A stretch of DNA of 21,548 bases. Source: an uncultured Ruminococcus sp. (GTDB lineage: Bacteria; Bacillota; Clostridia; Oscillospirales; Ruminococcaceae). The notes under the pieces are model-generated. The model saw nothing but the letters and a program-made list of their open reading frames with translations, had not been told where the DNA came from and did no database searches. The translations under genes and the position numbers were made by a program. Every line of letters begins with the position of its first letter. The first letter of the stretch is position 1. The stretch is taken from contig CAADWP010000031.1 of the NCBI GenBank assembly GCA_900752785.1, positions 1 through 21,548 of the forward strand, read 5' to 3'. Shown here piece after piece: positions 1 to 6,598 of this stretch.

Positions 1-91
1 CCCTTTTTTATTGGATGGATAAAAAAATTTTTGAAAAAAGGTGTTCAAAATGAAGATTTTTGTCCCTTATCTATTGAAGGAGGTAAGTTAT

Positions 92-343
92 ATGGTTAAA
101 GAAGAAGTTATTAAGCTTAAAATTGAAGGAAAATCCTACAGTGAAATTTCAAGAATCTTAGGAGTAAATGAGTCTACAGCTAAAACTATTTATAATAGAT
201 TTAAGAATAGTCATCCTGAATCATTTTGTCCTATGTGTTCAAAGTTCTTAATTCAAACTAAAGGACATCGCCAGAAAAGATTTTGTTCTAGTAAATGTAA
301 AGACCATTATTGGAACTTAATGAAAAAACATAAGAATAAGTAA
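92..343 (+). CDS. Small HTH / zinc-knuckle DNA-binding protein
   Basis: 83-residue protein. Residues 1-40 form a sigma-region-4/Trp-repressor-like helix-turn-helix (IKLKIEGKSYSEISRILGV followed by a recognition helix). The C-terminal half has a CxxC...CxxxC set (CPMC, then CSSKC) expected to bind one zinc, and a Lys-rich tail. I start it at the ATG at 92 rather than the in-frame ATG at 41, because AAGGAGG at 77-83 is 8 nt upstream of 92 and nothing comparable precedes 41. It converges on a serine recombinase and ends at its own terminator. Small HTH-zinc proteins of this kind do occur next to serine recombinases in Bacillota elements, so a role as regulator or accessory factor of the element is an inference. 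The exact family is not recognised. Confidence 0.7.
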   Translation: MVKEEVIKLKIEGKSYSEISRILGVNESTAKTIYNRFKNSHPESFCPMCSKFLIQTKGHRQKRFCSSKCKDHYWNLMKKHKNK

Positions 344-358
344 AGAAACATATGAGAG

Positions 359-388
359 ACTAGTCAATATTTAAACTGGCTAGTTTTT
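359..388 (+). terminator. Rho-independent terminator after the HTH/zinc gene
   Basis: An 8-bp stem (ACTAGTCA at 359-366 with TGGCTAGT at 377-384, one G-U pair) has a 10-nt loop and is followed by a T run at 384-388. It lies 15 nt after the plus-strand stop at 341-343. On the minus strand there is no T run after the stem, so it serves the plus-strand gene. Confidence 0.7.
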
Positions 389-981
389 CATTTTTTATGT
401 TCTCTAACCAATCTAAAGAACGTACCTCTAGATACTCCTATAAGTGATGCTGCTTCAGTATTTGTTGTTTCATGATTTATATATCTATCTAATATATCAT
501 TGGTGTTAGGTGGCGTGACTACTTTTGGCCTACCAAACTTAACACCTTTTTCTTTTGCGATTCTGATTCCTTCCATTTGTCTTTGCTTAATATTTGCTCT
601 TTCGTTTTCTGCAACAAATGATAATACTTGAAGAACAATATCACTTATAAATTTTCCAACTAGATTTTTACCTTCAATCCTAGTATCAAGTAGTGGCATA
701 TCAAGTACCTTAATATCGGCACCTATTGTTTTTGTAATATGAGCCCATTCCTCAAGTATCATATGATAATTTCTACCTAGACGATCAATTGATTTAACAA
801 TTAGTAGGTCGTCCTTTTTTAATTTCTTAATTAATTTTTTGTAATTAGTCCTATCAAAATCTTTACCTGATTCTTTATCTACATAGATAAATTTATCATC
901 TACTCCAAATTCTTTAATTTCTACATACTGCCTATCGATATTTTGTTGTTTTGTTGAAACTCTAATATAAGCATAAATCAA
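388..981 (-). CDS. Serine recombinase (resolvase/invertase family)
   Basis: 197-residue small serine recombinase. The N-terminal catalytic domain opens IYAYIRVSTKQQN with nucleophile Ser9. It continues through KSIDRLGRN (conserved DRLGR) and the ERANIKQRQMEGI E-helix to GRPK, then a C-terminal HTH_7 domain (TNTEAASLIGVSRGTFFRL). This is the normal length and order for resolvase/invertase-type enzymes, which carry out site-specific DNA cleavage and exchange. The longest frame starts at an ATG at 996, but that ATG lies inside the ribosome binding site GGAGGTG. The TTG at 981-979, 7 nt after GGAGGT, is the likely start and gives the canonical N-terminus. It is convergent with the HTH/zinc gene and divergent from the XRE-methyltransferase pair. 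Whether it acts as integrase, resolvase or invertase cannot be told from this window. Confidence 0.93.
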   Translation of the reverse strand: MIYAYIRVSTKQQNIDRQYVEIKEFGVDDKFIYVDKESGKDFDRTNYKKLIKKLKKDDLLIVKSIDRLGRNYHMILEEWAHITKTIGADIKVLDMPLLDTRIEGKNLVGKFISDIVLQVLSFVAENERANIKQRQMEGIRIAKEKGVKFGRPKVVTPPNTNDILDRYINHETTNTEAASLIGVSRGTFFRLVREHKK

Positions 982-1023
982 CTTAATCACCTCCATATTA
1001 TATACATCTATAAAACGGAAAAT

Positions 1024-1037
1024 TTATCAAGTGATAA
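1024..1037. promoter_or_regulatory. Palindrome upstream of the recombinase
   Basis: TTATCA at 1024-1029 and TGATAA at 1032-1037 form a perfect 6-bp dyad around AG, 43 nt upstream of the recombinase TTG start. It could be an operator or recombinase subsite. Only the symmetry is seen; the function is inferred. Confidence 0.35.
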
Positions 1038-1042
1038 GCAAT

Positions 1043-1093
1043 AAAAAAAGAGGCATCAAAAGCAATATAAAAATGTATACCTTTTGATACCTC
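1043..1093 (-). terminator. Hairpin with minus-strand T run
   Basis: GAGGCATCAAAAG (1050-1062) pairs with CTTTTGATACCTC (1081-1093), a 13-bp stem with one mismatch. On the minus strand it runs into seven Ts (1049-1043). It looks like an intrinsic terminator for minus-strand transcripts, but no minus-strand gene ends here. It lies in the 5' region of the recombinase gene, so it may be a leader attenuator, protect the recombinase from read-through, or be the end of an unrecognised small RNA. Confidence 0.45.
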
Positions 1094-1109
1094 AGATTAT
1101 TCCACTAAT

Positions 1110-1182
1110 TTGACAAAATTATATCACATATTTTCTAAAAAATCTCTATTTTAGGTAAATAAAACCTACTTTTTTCTATACT
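1110..1182 (+). promoter_or_regulatory. Candidate promoter and operator region for the XRE-methyltransferase pair
   Basis: A consensus -35 TTGACA lies at 1110-1115, with a weak -10-like TTCTAA at 1133-1138 (17-nt spacer). A second -10-like TATACT lies at 1177-1182. Between them is the inverted repeat TAGGT (1152-1156) / ACCTA (1164-1168) with a 7-nt spacer, a plausible operator for the XRE protein encoded just downstream. Assignments are by eye. Confidence 0.4.
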
Positions 1183-1220
1183 TTGATAAATTCCAATAAT
1201 TTATACCATTTGATACTTCA

Positions 1221-1248
1221 AGACCTCGCTAATCAAAAATGGAGGTCT
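1221..1248 (+). promoter_or_regulatory. Leader hairpin covering the Shine-Dalgarno of the XRE gene
   Basis: AGACCTC (1221-1227) pairs with GAGGTCT (1242-1248). The second arm contains most of the GGAGG (1241-1245) that serves the ATG at 1252. In the folded mRNA the ribosome binding site would be closed, so translation of the XRE-methyltransferase pair may be gated by RNA structure. The pairing is seen directly; regulation is inferred. Confidence 0.5.
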
Positions 1249-1251
1249 CAT

Positions 1252-1455
1252 ATGATTGATTATCAAAAAGCAGTAAAAGATTTAAGAGATAAGTTAATTA
1301 TGACTCAAGCAGAATTTGCAAAAATGCTTGGTGTTTCTTTTACCTCAATCAATAGATGGGAAAACGGTCTTAATAGACCAACTACAACAGCTCGAAAGCA
1401 AATAGTCGAACTATGTAAAGAAAACAATATCGAATTGAAAGAGGTTAAAGAGTAA
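1252..1455 (+). CDS. XRE-family transcriptional regulator
   Basis: 67-residue helix-turn-helix protein of the Cro/C1 (XRE) family. The classic HTH is visible at about residues 14-45: LIMTQAEFAKMLGVSFTSIN, then RWENG. I start it at the ATG at 1252, preceded by GGAGG, not at the in-frame ATG at 1183, which lacks a ribosome binding site. Its stop overlaps the methyltransferase start by one base (TAATG), so the two are translationally coupled. A small XRE protein in front of a DNA methyltransferase resembles the controller (C) proteins of restriction-modification systems. The inverted repeat at 1152-1168 is a candidate binding site. No restriction gene remains nearby. Confidence 0.85.
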   Translation: MIDYQKAVKDLRDKLIMTQAEFAKMLGVSFTSINRWENGLNRPTTTARKQIVELCKENNIELKEVKE

Positions 1456-2342
1456 TGAAACCATTTATGAAATATCCTGGTGGAAAGACAAAGGAAGTCC
1501 CTCTTGTTAGAACATATATGCCACTTAATATAGAACGTTATTTTGATCCGTTTGTTGGTGGCGGCTCAGTATATTTTGATTTAAATATTCACCCATCTTT
1601 CATAAATGACTTTTCTTTTGATTTAATCAATTTATACACATTAGTTCAACAACAGGATGAAGCCTTACATAATTTATTGATTATCTTTGATAACATATGG
1701 CATTTGCTTGATGAAAGAGAAATTAATCAAAACGATTTAATTGGATTAGAGAATTTTTTGGCTGATGATTATTTAAAAAATTGCCATCAAGCAAATGCTC
1801 GTAAGCAAAGAACCATAAGAAAATTGATAAATGAAGGGCATGAGTTAGATAACAACAATATTAATAATATAAGAATTACTGCTAGAAAAACTGCATTTTA
1901 TATGATGGTAAGAAAACAATATAATTTGCAACCCAACAATAACGCTATGCGTGCAGCCACATATTTTTTCTTAAGAGAATATTGTTACTCATCAATGTTT
2001 AGATTTTCAAATAATGGTGAATTTAATGTTCCTTATGGTGGGATGTCTTACAATAACAAATTTCTAATAAATAAAATAGACGAAATGTTTAGTGTAGAAA
2101 TGCATAATTATATGGCAGATACTACCATTCAACAAAATGATTTTGAAGATTTTTTAAATCAATATGAATTTAATGATAGGGATTTTATTTTTTTAGACCC
2201 ACCATATGATTCTGATTTTTCAACATACGATCAAAATCCATTCGATAGAAACGAGCAAATAAGATTAAGAGATTTTTTGACTCATACAAATGCTAAATGG
2301 ATGTTGATTATAAAAAAGACCGATTTCATTAATGAATTATAG
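1455..2342 (+). CDS. D12-class (Dam-like) adenine-specific DNA methyltransferase, C-terminally truncated
   Basis: 295-residue N6-adenine methyltransferase of the D12/Dam class, transferring methyl from S-adenosylmethionine to adenine in DNA. Visible motifs: the N-terminal FMKYPGGKTKEVPL (family motif X region), AdoMet-binding FDPFVGGGS (motif I, about residues 30-38), and catalytic DPPY in FIFLDPPYDSDFSTYD near residues 247-250. The protein stops at IIKKTDFINEL. Full-length relatives normally continue several tens of residues with a YxxR-type segment and a final strand, so the C-terminus is missing. Just after the stop (2340-2342) a different, open frame begins that encodes an unrelated protein, so this is a breakpoint. 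The enzyme may be inactive or altered. Together with the XRE gene it looks like the remnant of a restriction-modification or orphan-methylase unit. Confidence 0.85.
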   Translation: MKPFMKYPGGKTKEVPLVRTYMPLNIERYFDPFVGGGSVYFDLNIHPSFINDFSFDLINLYTLVQQQDEALHNLLIIFDNIWHLLDEREINQNDLIGLENFLADDYLKNCHQANARKQRTIRKLINEGHELDNNNINNIRITARKTAFYMMVRKQYNLQPNNNAMRAATYFFLREYCYSSMFRFSNNGEFNVPYGGMSYNNKFLINKIDEMFSVEMHNYMADTTIQQNDFEDFLNQYEFNDRDFIFLDPPYDSDFSTYDQNPFDRNEQIRLRDFLTHTNAKWMLIIKKTDFINEL

Positions 2343-2362
2343 AATGCACTTGGGTTAAGGAA

Positions 2363-2851
2363 ATGGATAATGCTCAAGATGATAAAGTGCAAGATGAATA
2401 TGATGGACCATATCATGATTTCAATGGTATCACTTCAAAGTTTGGTGCTCATTTTATTTTGAAAATTGATAATATTTTACTCAAAGATAAATATTATGAT
2501 GCCTTGATCAATGGTGTTAATAGAAAAAATTTCTGCCCACTTCCAACAAACTGGGGTTACCGCGATTCTAAATATTTCTGGTGTTCAGATTATAAGAAAC
2601 CAATAGCTGTTGGCATTCCTGATAAAGAAGTTGATATCACTTCGGTAAGATATGCCGCAGATCGCTTAAATACCGATGTTAAATTCAGTGATGATGCTTT
2701 AAAAACTATTGTTAAAGTTCCAAGACCATTCTTAAAGACTGTTTTACTCGGCTGCGTAAAATGGGCGGATGAAAATAATTGCAAGTTGATAACCGAAAAG
2801 GAAATGAAGATTATCAACGACAAACGCTCTAAAGAAAAACAAAAGAAATAG
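2363..2851 (+). CDS. PCP_red-domain-like protein, probably 5'-truncated
   Basis: 162 residues from the ATG. The C-terminal ~55 residues (KFSDDALKTIVKVPRPFLKTVL through a Trp-Ala and an IT.EM segment) resemble the small PCP_red domain (Pfam PF08369), first described at the end of light-independent protochlorophyllide reductase subunits and also found in non-photosynthetic bacteria. The N-terminal ~100 residues are not recognised but contain NWGYRDSKYFWCSDYKKP. The open frame runs back without a stop to about 2336, immediately after the truncated methyltransferase, and the ATG at 2363 has only a poorly spaced AAGGAA. The true N-terminus was therefore probably lost at the junction. Seven nt separate it from the next gene, suggesting one transcript. 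Function unknown; chlorophyll synthesis is not implied. Confidence 0.55.
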   Translation: MDNAQDDKVQDEYDGPYHDFNGITSKFGAHFILKIDNILLKDKYYDALINGVNRKNFCPLPTNWGYRDSKYFWCSDYKKPIAVGIPDKEVDITSVRYAADRLNTDVKFSDDALKTIVKVPRPFLKTVLLGCVKWADENNCKLITEKEMKIINDKRSKEKQKK

Positions 2852-2858
2852 TCAGAAT

Positions 2859-3719
2859 ATGAAAGTAGTATTAGCTGGTGCCTATGGTAAATTAGGTGTT
2901 GAAATTTTAAAAGAATTAGTAAAACAAGGACATGAAGTTGTCGCTGCTGATATGGTTGAAAAAGAAGTACAAGATTTAGATACTTCGAAAGTTACATTTA
3001 AAAAAATCAATGTAACTGATAAAGCTACTTTAAGTGGCTTATGTGAGGGAGCGGAAGTTGTTATTTCAACAGTTGGTTTAACAACTTCTTCAGCCACTAT
3101 CAGCAATTATGATATTGACTATAAAGGAAACTTAAATATCCTTGAAGAAGCTAAAAAATCCGATGTCAAACATTTTGTTTATATTTCAGTTATTAGAGCG
3201 GATGAATCGGAAGATGTTCCAATGGTTCATGCTAAATTCTTATTCGAAGAAGAATTGAAAAAAAGCGGTATAACCTATGTTATTCAAAGACCAACAGGAT
3301 ATTTCTATGATATTGTCAAAGTCTTTAGACCGATGATAGAAAGTGGAAAAGTATCTTTATTAGGAAAAAAAGATGTCTCTGCCAATGTCATTGATACCAC
3401 AGATTTTGCTGAATTCATCGTCAAATCTATGCTAGATGAAAATAAACTTTATAACGTTGGTGGTAAAGAAGTTTATACTTATCGTCAAATAGCAGAAATG
3501 TGTTTTGAGGCAGCGGGAGTTAAAGGAAAAATTAGCACTGCTCCCGCTTGGTTATTCACAGTTTTAGCTAACCTTCCAAAGAATAAGAAAAATGGTAAAT
3601 GGGCTGTTATACGCTTTTCTAAATTCACATTAACTCATGATATGGTCGGTGATACCATGTATGGAGAAAAATCTTTTAAACAATATATAAAAGATAGTTT
3701 TGTGAAAGGAAATAAGTAA
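2859..3719 (+). CDS. NAD(P)-binding protein, NmrA-like / atypical SDR
   Basis: 286-residue Rossmann protein. The N-terminal strand and glycine-rich loop MKVVLAGAYGKLG (GxxGxxG) is followed by GHEVVAADM, where the acidic residue after strand 2 favours NAD. It continues with HFVYISVI and the conserved VIQRPTGYFYD segment typical of NmrA-like/SDR_a5 atypical short-chain dehydrogenases. The usual YxxxK catalytic pair is not obvious (MVHAKF instead), which is common in this subgroup. Expected to be cytosolic, binding NAD(P) and reducing or sensing an unknown substrate. It lies between the PCP_red-like gene (7 nt) and the DUF1295 gene (0 nt gap), so it is probably the redox partner of the downstream membrane reductase-like protein; that pairing is an inference. 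Confidence 0.85.
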   Translation: MKVVLAGAYGKLGVEILKELVKQGHEVVAADMVEKEVQDLDTSKVTFKKINVTDKATLSGLCEGAEVVISTVGLTTSSATISNYDIDYKGNLNILEEAKKSDVKHFVYISVIRADESEDVPMVHAKFLFEEELKKSGITYVIQRPTGYFYDIVKVFRPMIESGKVSLLGKKDVSANVIDTTDFAEFIVKSMLDENKLYNVGGKEVYTYRQIAEMCFEAAGVKGKISTAPAWLFTVLANLPKNKKNGKWAVIRFSKFTLTHDMVGDTMYGEKSFKQYIKDSFVKGNK

Positions 3720-4589
3720 ATGTACTTTTGGCCTTTAACATGTATTTTCTTATTGGTATCAGCAATTTGCTGTGCAATAGGTTTTAAAAAATTTGTTTAC
3801 TTCTTATCAGTCGGTTATGGATTTTCAGTAATTGGTTTAGGTATTGCTTATCAAGTAATAAGTTTTATGCACGATACCTGGGATATATTTGGTATATTAT
3901 TTACCATTTTATTCATCATCTATGGTGTAAGACTTTCAGGTTTCTTATTAGCAAGGGAAATTAAAAATGCCTCATATCGTAAAGTGCTTAAAGAAGCGAC
4001 TAAAGAAGGCGAAAAGAAAATGCCTTTAGCCATAAAATTTGTCATTTGGATTTCTGTTACCGTACTTTATTTTGCTGAGACTTGTCCTATTTTCTACAGA
4101 GCTGAAAATTCAATTTATCAAAATGTCGCTTTATTGAGATTTGATAACTTTGCTACAGTCAATTGGATGGGATTAATCGCTCCGATTGTTGGTGTAGTTA
4201 TCAGTATTATTGGCTTGCTTCTTGAAACTATCGCTGATGCACAAAAGACCAAACAAAAAAAGATTGAACCAAATATGGTAGCGACTAAAAATTTATATAA
4301 AATGTGCCGCTGTCCAAATTATTTCGGCGAAATAGTCTTCTGGACAGGAGTATTTATCAGCGGTGTTCAAACATTTAGTGGCGCTGGTCAATGGATAATG
4401 GCTTCTGTTGGTTATATCTGCATTGTCTATGTCATGTTTAACTCAGCACAAAGACTAGAGAGAAGACAAGAGAAAAGATATGGTGCAATGCCAGAATATC
4501 GCCAATATGCCGACCATACTCCAATTTTAATTCCTCTTCTTCCAATTTATCACATAGATAGAAAAGTAAAAAAGGAGCTTAAGAAATGA
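3720..4589 (+). CDS. DUF1295 / steroid 5-alpha-reductase-like integral membrane protein
   Basis: 289-residue polytopic membrane protein with hydrophobic segments near residues 3-22, 26-48, 56-75, 105-120 and 150-172, and a pair near 210-245. The C-terminal half carries the family signature: LYKMCRCPNYFGEIVFW (compare the usual RHPNYFGE.W) followed by RRQEKRYG...YRQYADHTP. These conserved residues form the cofactor-binding region in the steroid 5-alpha-reductase, DUF1295 and isoprenylcysteine methyltransferase-like superfamily, whose members reduce or methylate lipids in the membrane. It follows the NAD(P)-binding gene directly and overlaps the next membrane-protein gene by 4 nt (ATGA). The substrate cannot be told; reduction of an unsaturated lipid or isoprenoid is the plausible guess. 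Confidence 0.85.
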   Translation: MYFWPLTCIFLLVSAICCAIGFKKFVYFLSVGYGFSVIGLGIAYQVISFMHDTWDIFGILFTILFIIYGVRLSGFLLAREIKNASYRKVLKEATKEGEKKMPLAIKFVIWISVTVLYFAETCPIFYRAENSIYQNVALLRFDNFATVNWMGLIAPIVGVVISIIGLLLETIADAQKTKQKKIEPNMVATKNLYKMCRCPNYFGEIVFWTGVFISGVQTFSGAGQWIMASVGYICIVYVMFNSAQRLERRQEKRYGAMPEYRQYADHTPILIPLLPIYHIDRKVKKELKK

Positions 4590-5260
4590 ATATAAGCGGA
4601 ATTTTCATGGCAATCTTCGATCTATTTCCTGTTGTCCTATTTTTAGTAGGTGGAATATATTATCAAAGAATGCTTTATAACAAGATGAGTAAAGGGGCTT
4701 TTGCCTTATTCTCGGCCGGAACTATTTTTACTTTTGTTGCGGGAGTTTTTAAAGCGACTTATAAAATTTTATTAGAATCTAGAGCTTGTGATTTTACTAT
4801 TCTCAACAAATGCTTCTTTCCAATGCAAACCATCGGCTTTGTTTTAGCCGCTGCGGGTCTTGTTGCTATGTTATCTTATCCACAGGAAAAACATGCAGCC
4901 TATAGTTTTATCCCTCTTCCAATTTTAGCTCTTCCATTTTTAAGTGAATCAGTCAAAGAATTTGATGGAACCATGATCTTTGTTGTCTTGATGGTCTTAG
5001 GTGTTTTAGTGATGGATGCCTCATTAGGATATATTGCTATCAAGACAAAAAATTATTTCATTATAATTTTCATAGCAATATCTTTTGTTTTCACTCTTGG
5101 AATGGGCTATTTATCAACCAAGCCTGATTTATCAGATTGGATTAAAGAGATTGTCAACACAGTTGGCCAAGCTTTATTTATGACATCAGCTATTATATTC
5201 AAGAAAAAAGGCTTAGAGGATATCAATTCTTTAAACTTAAAAAAATCTAAAGCTGAATAA
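4586..5260 (+). CDS. Polytopic membrane protein of unknown function
   Basis: 224 residues with about seven hydrophobic segments (near 7-25, 37-58, 77-96, 105-118, 127-150, 155-173 and 190-205) and a Lys-rich cytoplasmic-type tail. No family is recognised. It starts inside the stop of the DUF1295 gene (ATGA) with AAGGAG about 10 nt upstream, so it is translationally coupled and ends the cluster before a strong terminator. It may be a partner subunit of the DUF1295 protein; that is from context only. Confidence 0.75.
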   Translation: MNISGIFMAIFDLFPVVLFLVGGIYYQRMLYNKMSKGAFALFSAGTIFTFVAGVFKATYKILLESRACDFTILNKCFFPMQTIGFVLAAAGLVAMLSYPQEKHAAYSFIPLPILALPFLSESVKEFDGTMIFVVLMVLGVLVMDASLGYIAIKTKNYFIIIFIAISFVFTLGMGYLSTKPDLSDWIKEIVNTVGQALFMTSAIIFKKKGLEDINSLNLKKSKAE

Positions 5261-5273
5261 AATTTGAAAACTT

Positions 5274-5299
5274 GAAAGGTCTTTTGACCTTTCTTTTTT
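5274..5299 (+). terminator. Rho-independent terminator of the 2363-5260 cluster
   Basis: GAAAGGTC (5274-5281) / GACCTTTC (5286-5293) is a perfect 8-bp stem with a TTTT loop, followed by six Ts. It begins 13 nt after the last plus-strand stop. Confidence 0.9.
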
Positions 5300-5304
5300 C
5301 ATAT

Positions 5305-5327
5305 AAAAAATGCACCGAAGTGGTGCA
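5305..5327 (-). terminator. Rho-independent terminator of the GH43 gene
   Basis: TGCACC (5311-5316) / GGTGCA (5322-5327) is a 6-bp GC-rich stem with a 5-nt loop. On the minus strand it is followed by six Ts (5310-5305). It lies 5 nt after the GH43 stop and converges with the plus-strand terminator. Confidence 0.8.
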
Positions 5328-5331
5328 ATTT

Positions 5332-6264
5332 TTATTTATCGATAAAATGATTGACAGGTTTTGGAAGAACAGGGAAATCATCGACCATTTCATATTCCTG
5401 AATCATGGCATGAGTTCCTTGCCATCCATTTTTGGCATCGGTATTAAATAGATGATAGGTGAAATATTTTTTTCCATTTCTTGGATCTTCAAAAAATGAT
5501 GCATGTCCTGGGCCTAAGGCAGTTTCAGTTCTGGAAAGAATTGGGCTTGGATGTTTTTTCCAATTGTTTTTATCGAGAATATCTCCACCTTCGAAAGTTA
5601 TAACTCCTAAACAATAATCATCGGACCAGCTTCCAGATCCGCTGTAGACTATATGGAGTTTATTTTTGCCATAGATAGCAAATGGTCCTTCGTTGATATA
5701 TGGACGGTTATTTCCACCTTCACAGCCGCGCTTTTCCCATTCGTATTCAGGAGTAGAAATCATGGTTCTTTCTCCTATTAAGGTGAAAGGATCAGACATT
5801 TCTTGTATATAGATGTTTTGGCAAACGTTTTCTAAGCCTTCCCAGCCGGACCATGTGAAGTACATCTTTCCACCGTGGTATAAAATTGAACCATCGATAG
5901 CCCAACGTTCATTCTTTTCTTTTATTTGTCCATGGAGAACATAAGGAACCATCGGATCATTGGAGTTATTTTCTAAGACATACATGCGGTGGTTATAGTT
6001 ATCTCCATCATCCATGGCGACATAGATATAACATTTGTTGTTGATTATATGTAATTCAGGTGCCCAAACTTCATGGAATTTATCATCGTGGTAGACCATT
6101 TTTGATTTAGCATCTTTTAAATCCTCTAGTTCTGCAGCTCTTCTTAAATAAAGAGCATCATTCATAGCGAAAAGATGATAGAAGTATCCATCATGATAGA
6201 AAACAAATGGATCTCGTGGTGTAGAATTTTGATTAAAATCTGATAAAAATATAGCTTTATTCAT
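5332..6264 (-). CDS. Glycoside hydrolase family 43 (arabinofuranosidase/xylosidase-type)
   Basis: 310-residue five-bladed beta-propeller glycosidase of family GH43. The three expected acidic residues are visible: general base Asp18 in TPRDPFV, pKa-modulating Asp124 in RWAIDGSIL, and proton donor Glu192 in YINEGPF. Other family segments include EVWAPELH and GPGHASFFEDP. There is no signal peptide, so it is cytoplasmic and would act on imported short arabino- or xylo-oligosaccharides; the exact specificity cannot be read off. The length fits a single catalytic domain with no carbohydrate-binding module. The ATG is preceded by GAGGATA. It is monocistronic, with its own terminator and a palindrome at the promoter, which suggests a local sugar-responsive repressor encoded elsewhere. 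Confidence 0.92.
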   Translation of the reverse strand: MNKAIFLSDFNQNSTPRDPFVFYHDGYFYHLFAMNDALYLRRAAELEDLKDAKSKMVYHDDKFHEVWAPELHIINNKCYIYVAMDDGDNYNHRMYVLENNSNDPMVPYVLHGQIKEKNERWAIDGSILYHGGKMYFTWSGWEGLENVCQNIYIQEMSDPFTLIGERTMISTPEYEWEKRGCEGGNNRPYINEGPFAIYGKNKLHIVYSGSGSWSDDYCLGVITFEGGDILDKNNWKKHPSPILSRTETALGPGHASFFEDPRNGKKYFTYHLFNTDAKNGWQGTHAMIQEYEMVDDFPVLPKPVNHFIDK

Positions 6265-6320
6265 TTAAATTATCCTCAATTAAATGATAGGAAATATATA
6301 AAGAAATTACAAGGAAACCT

Positions 6321-6364
6321 AAATATTAAAATTAATATTTATAAAGAGACATTGTTTTTGACAA
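6321..6364 (-). promoter_or_regulatory. GH43 promoter with an adjoining palindromic operator
   Basis: On the minus strand, a TTGTCA -35 (6364-6359) and a TATAAA -10 (6343-6338) lie about 75 nt upstream of the GH43 ATG, with a short 15-nt spacer (or TAAATA with 17 nt). Overlapping the -10 and the start site is a perfect 9-bp inverted repeat with a 2-nt spacer: AAATATTAA at 6321-6329 and TTAATATTT at 6332-6340. This is a plausible repressor site. Assigned by eye. Confidence 0.45.
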
Positions 6365-6598
6365 AATTTATAAATCTTTTAGTTTTGGAAGAAAGATTTG
6401 TTCCTTTTTTATAGCAGATGATAACATCTAACATAATTTTTTTATGTTTCCTTTCTGCTTTTTATCTTTTTTTCGTCTCATGGAAAAGTCGGTTTCCGAC
6501 TTGTTCCCAAGCCCGTTTTTGAAATAGATTGCAAAAACCTTATCCTGCTTGTAAAAAGTAACCGTTTTCCAATTAATCTTTCTGACTTTTGCTTTCCG
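6365..6598. other. Non-coding stretch at the AT-rich / GC-richer boundary
   Basis: I see no gene here. Composition shifts near 6450-6480. The only structure is a 7-bp hairpin, AAGTCGG (6486-6492) / CCGACTT (6496-6502). On the minus strand it runs into TTTTCC and may be a weak terminator for the DUF6291-like gene, about 100 nt beyond its stop. The left end of the GC-richer block probably lies here, but no clear terminal repeat or target duplication is visible. Confidence 0.4.

Noticed and set aside
388..2342. Invertible promoter or phase-variation switch driven by the serine recombinase
   Set aside because: I could not find a pair of long inverted repeats flanking a segment; only short palindromes are present.
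2590..3106. Minus-strand frames 2590-2823 and 2882-3106
   Set aside because: Shadows of the PCP_red-like and NAD(P)-binding genes, with no RBS.
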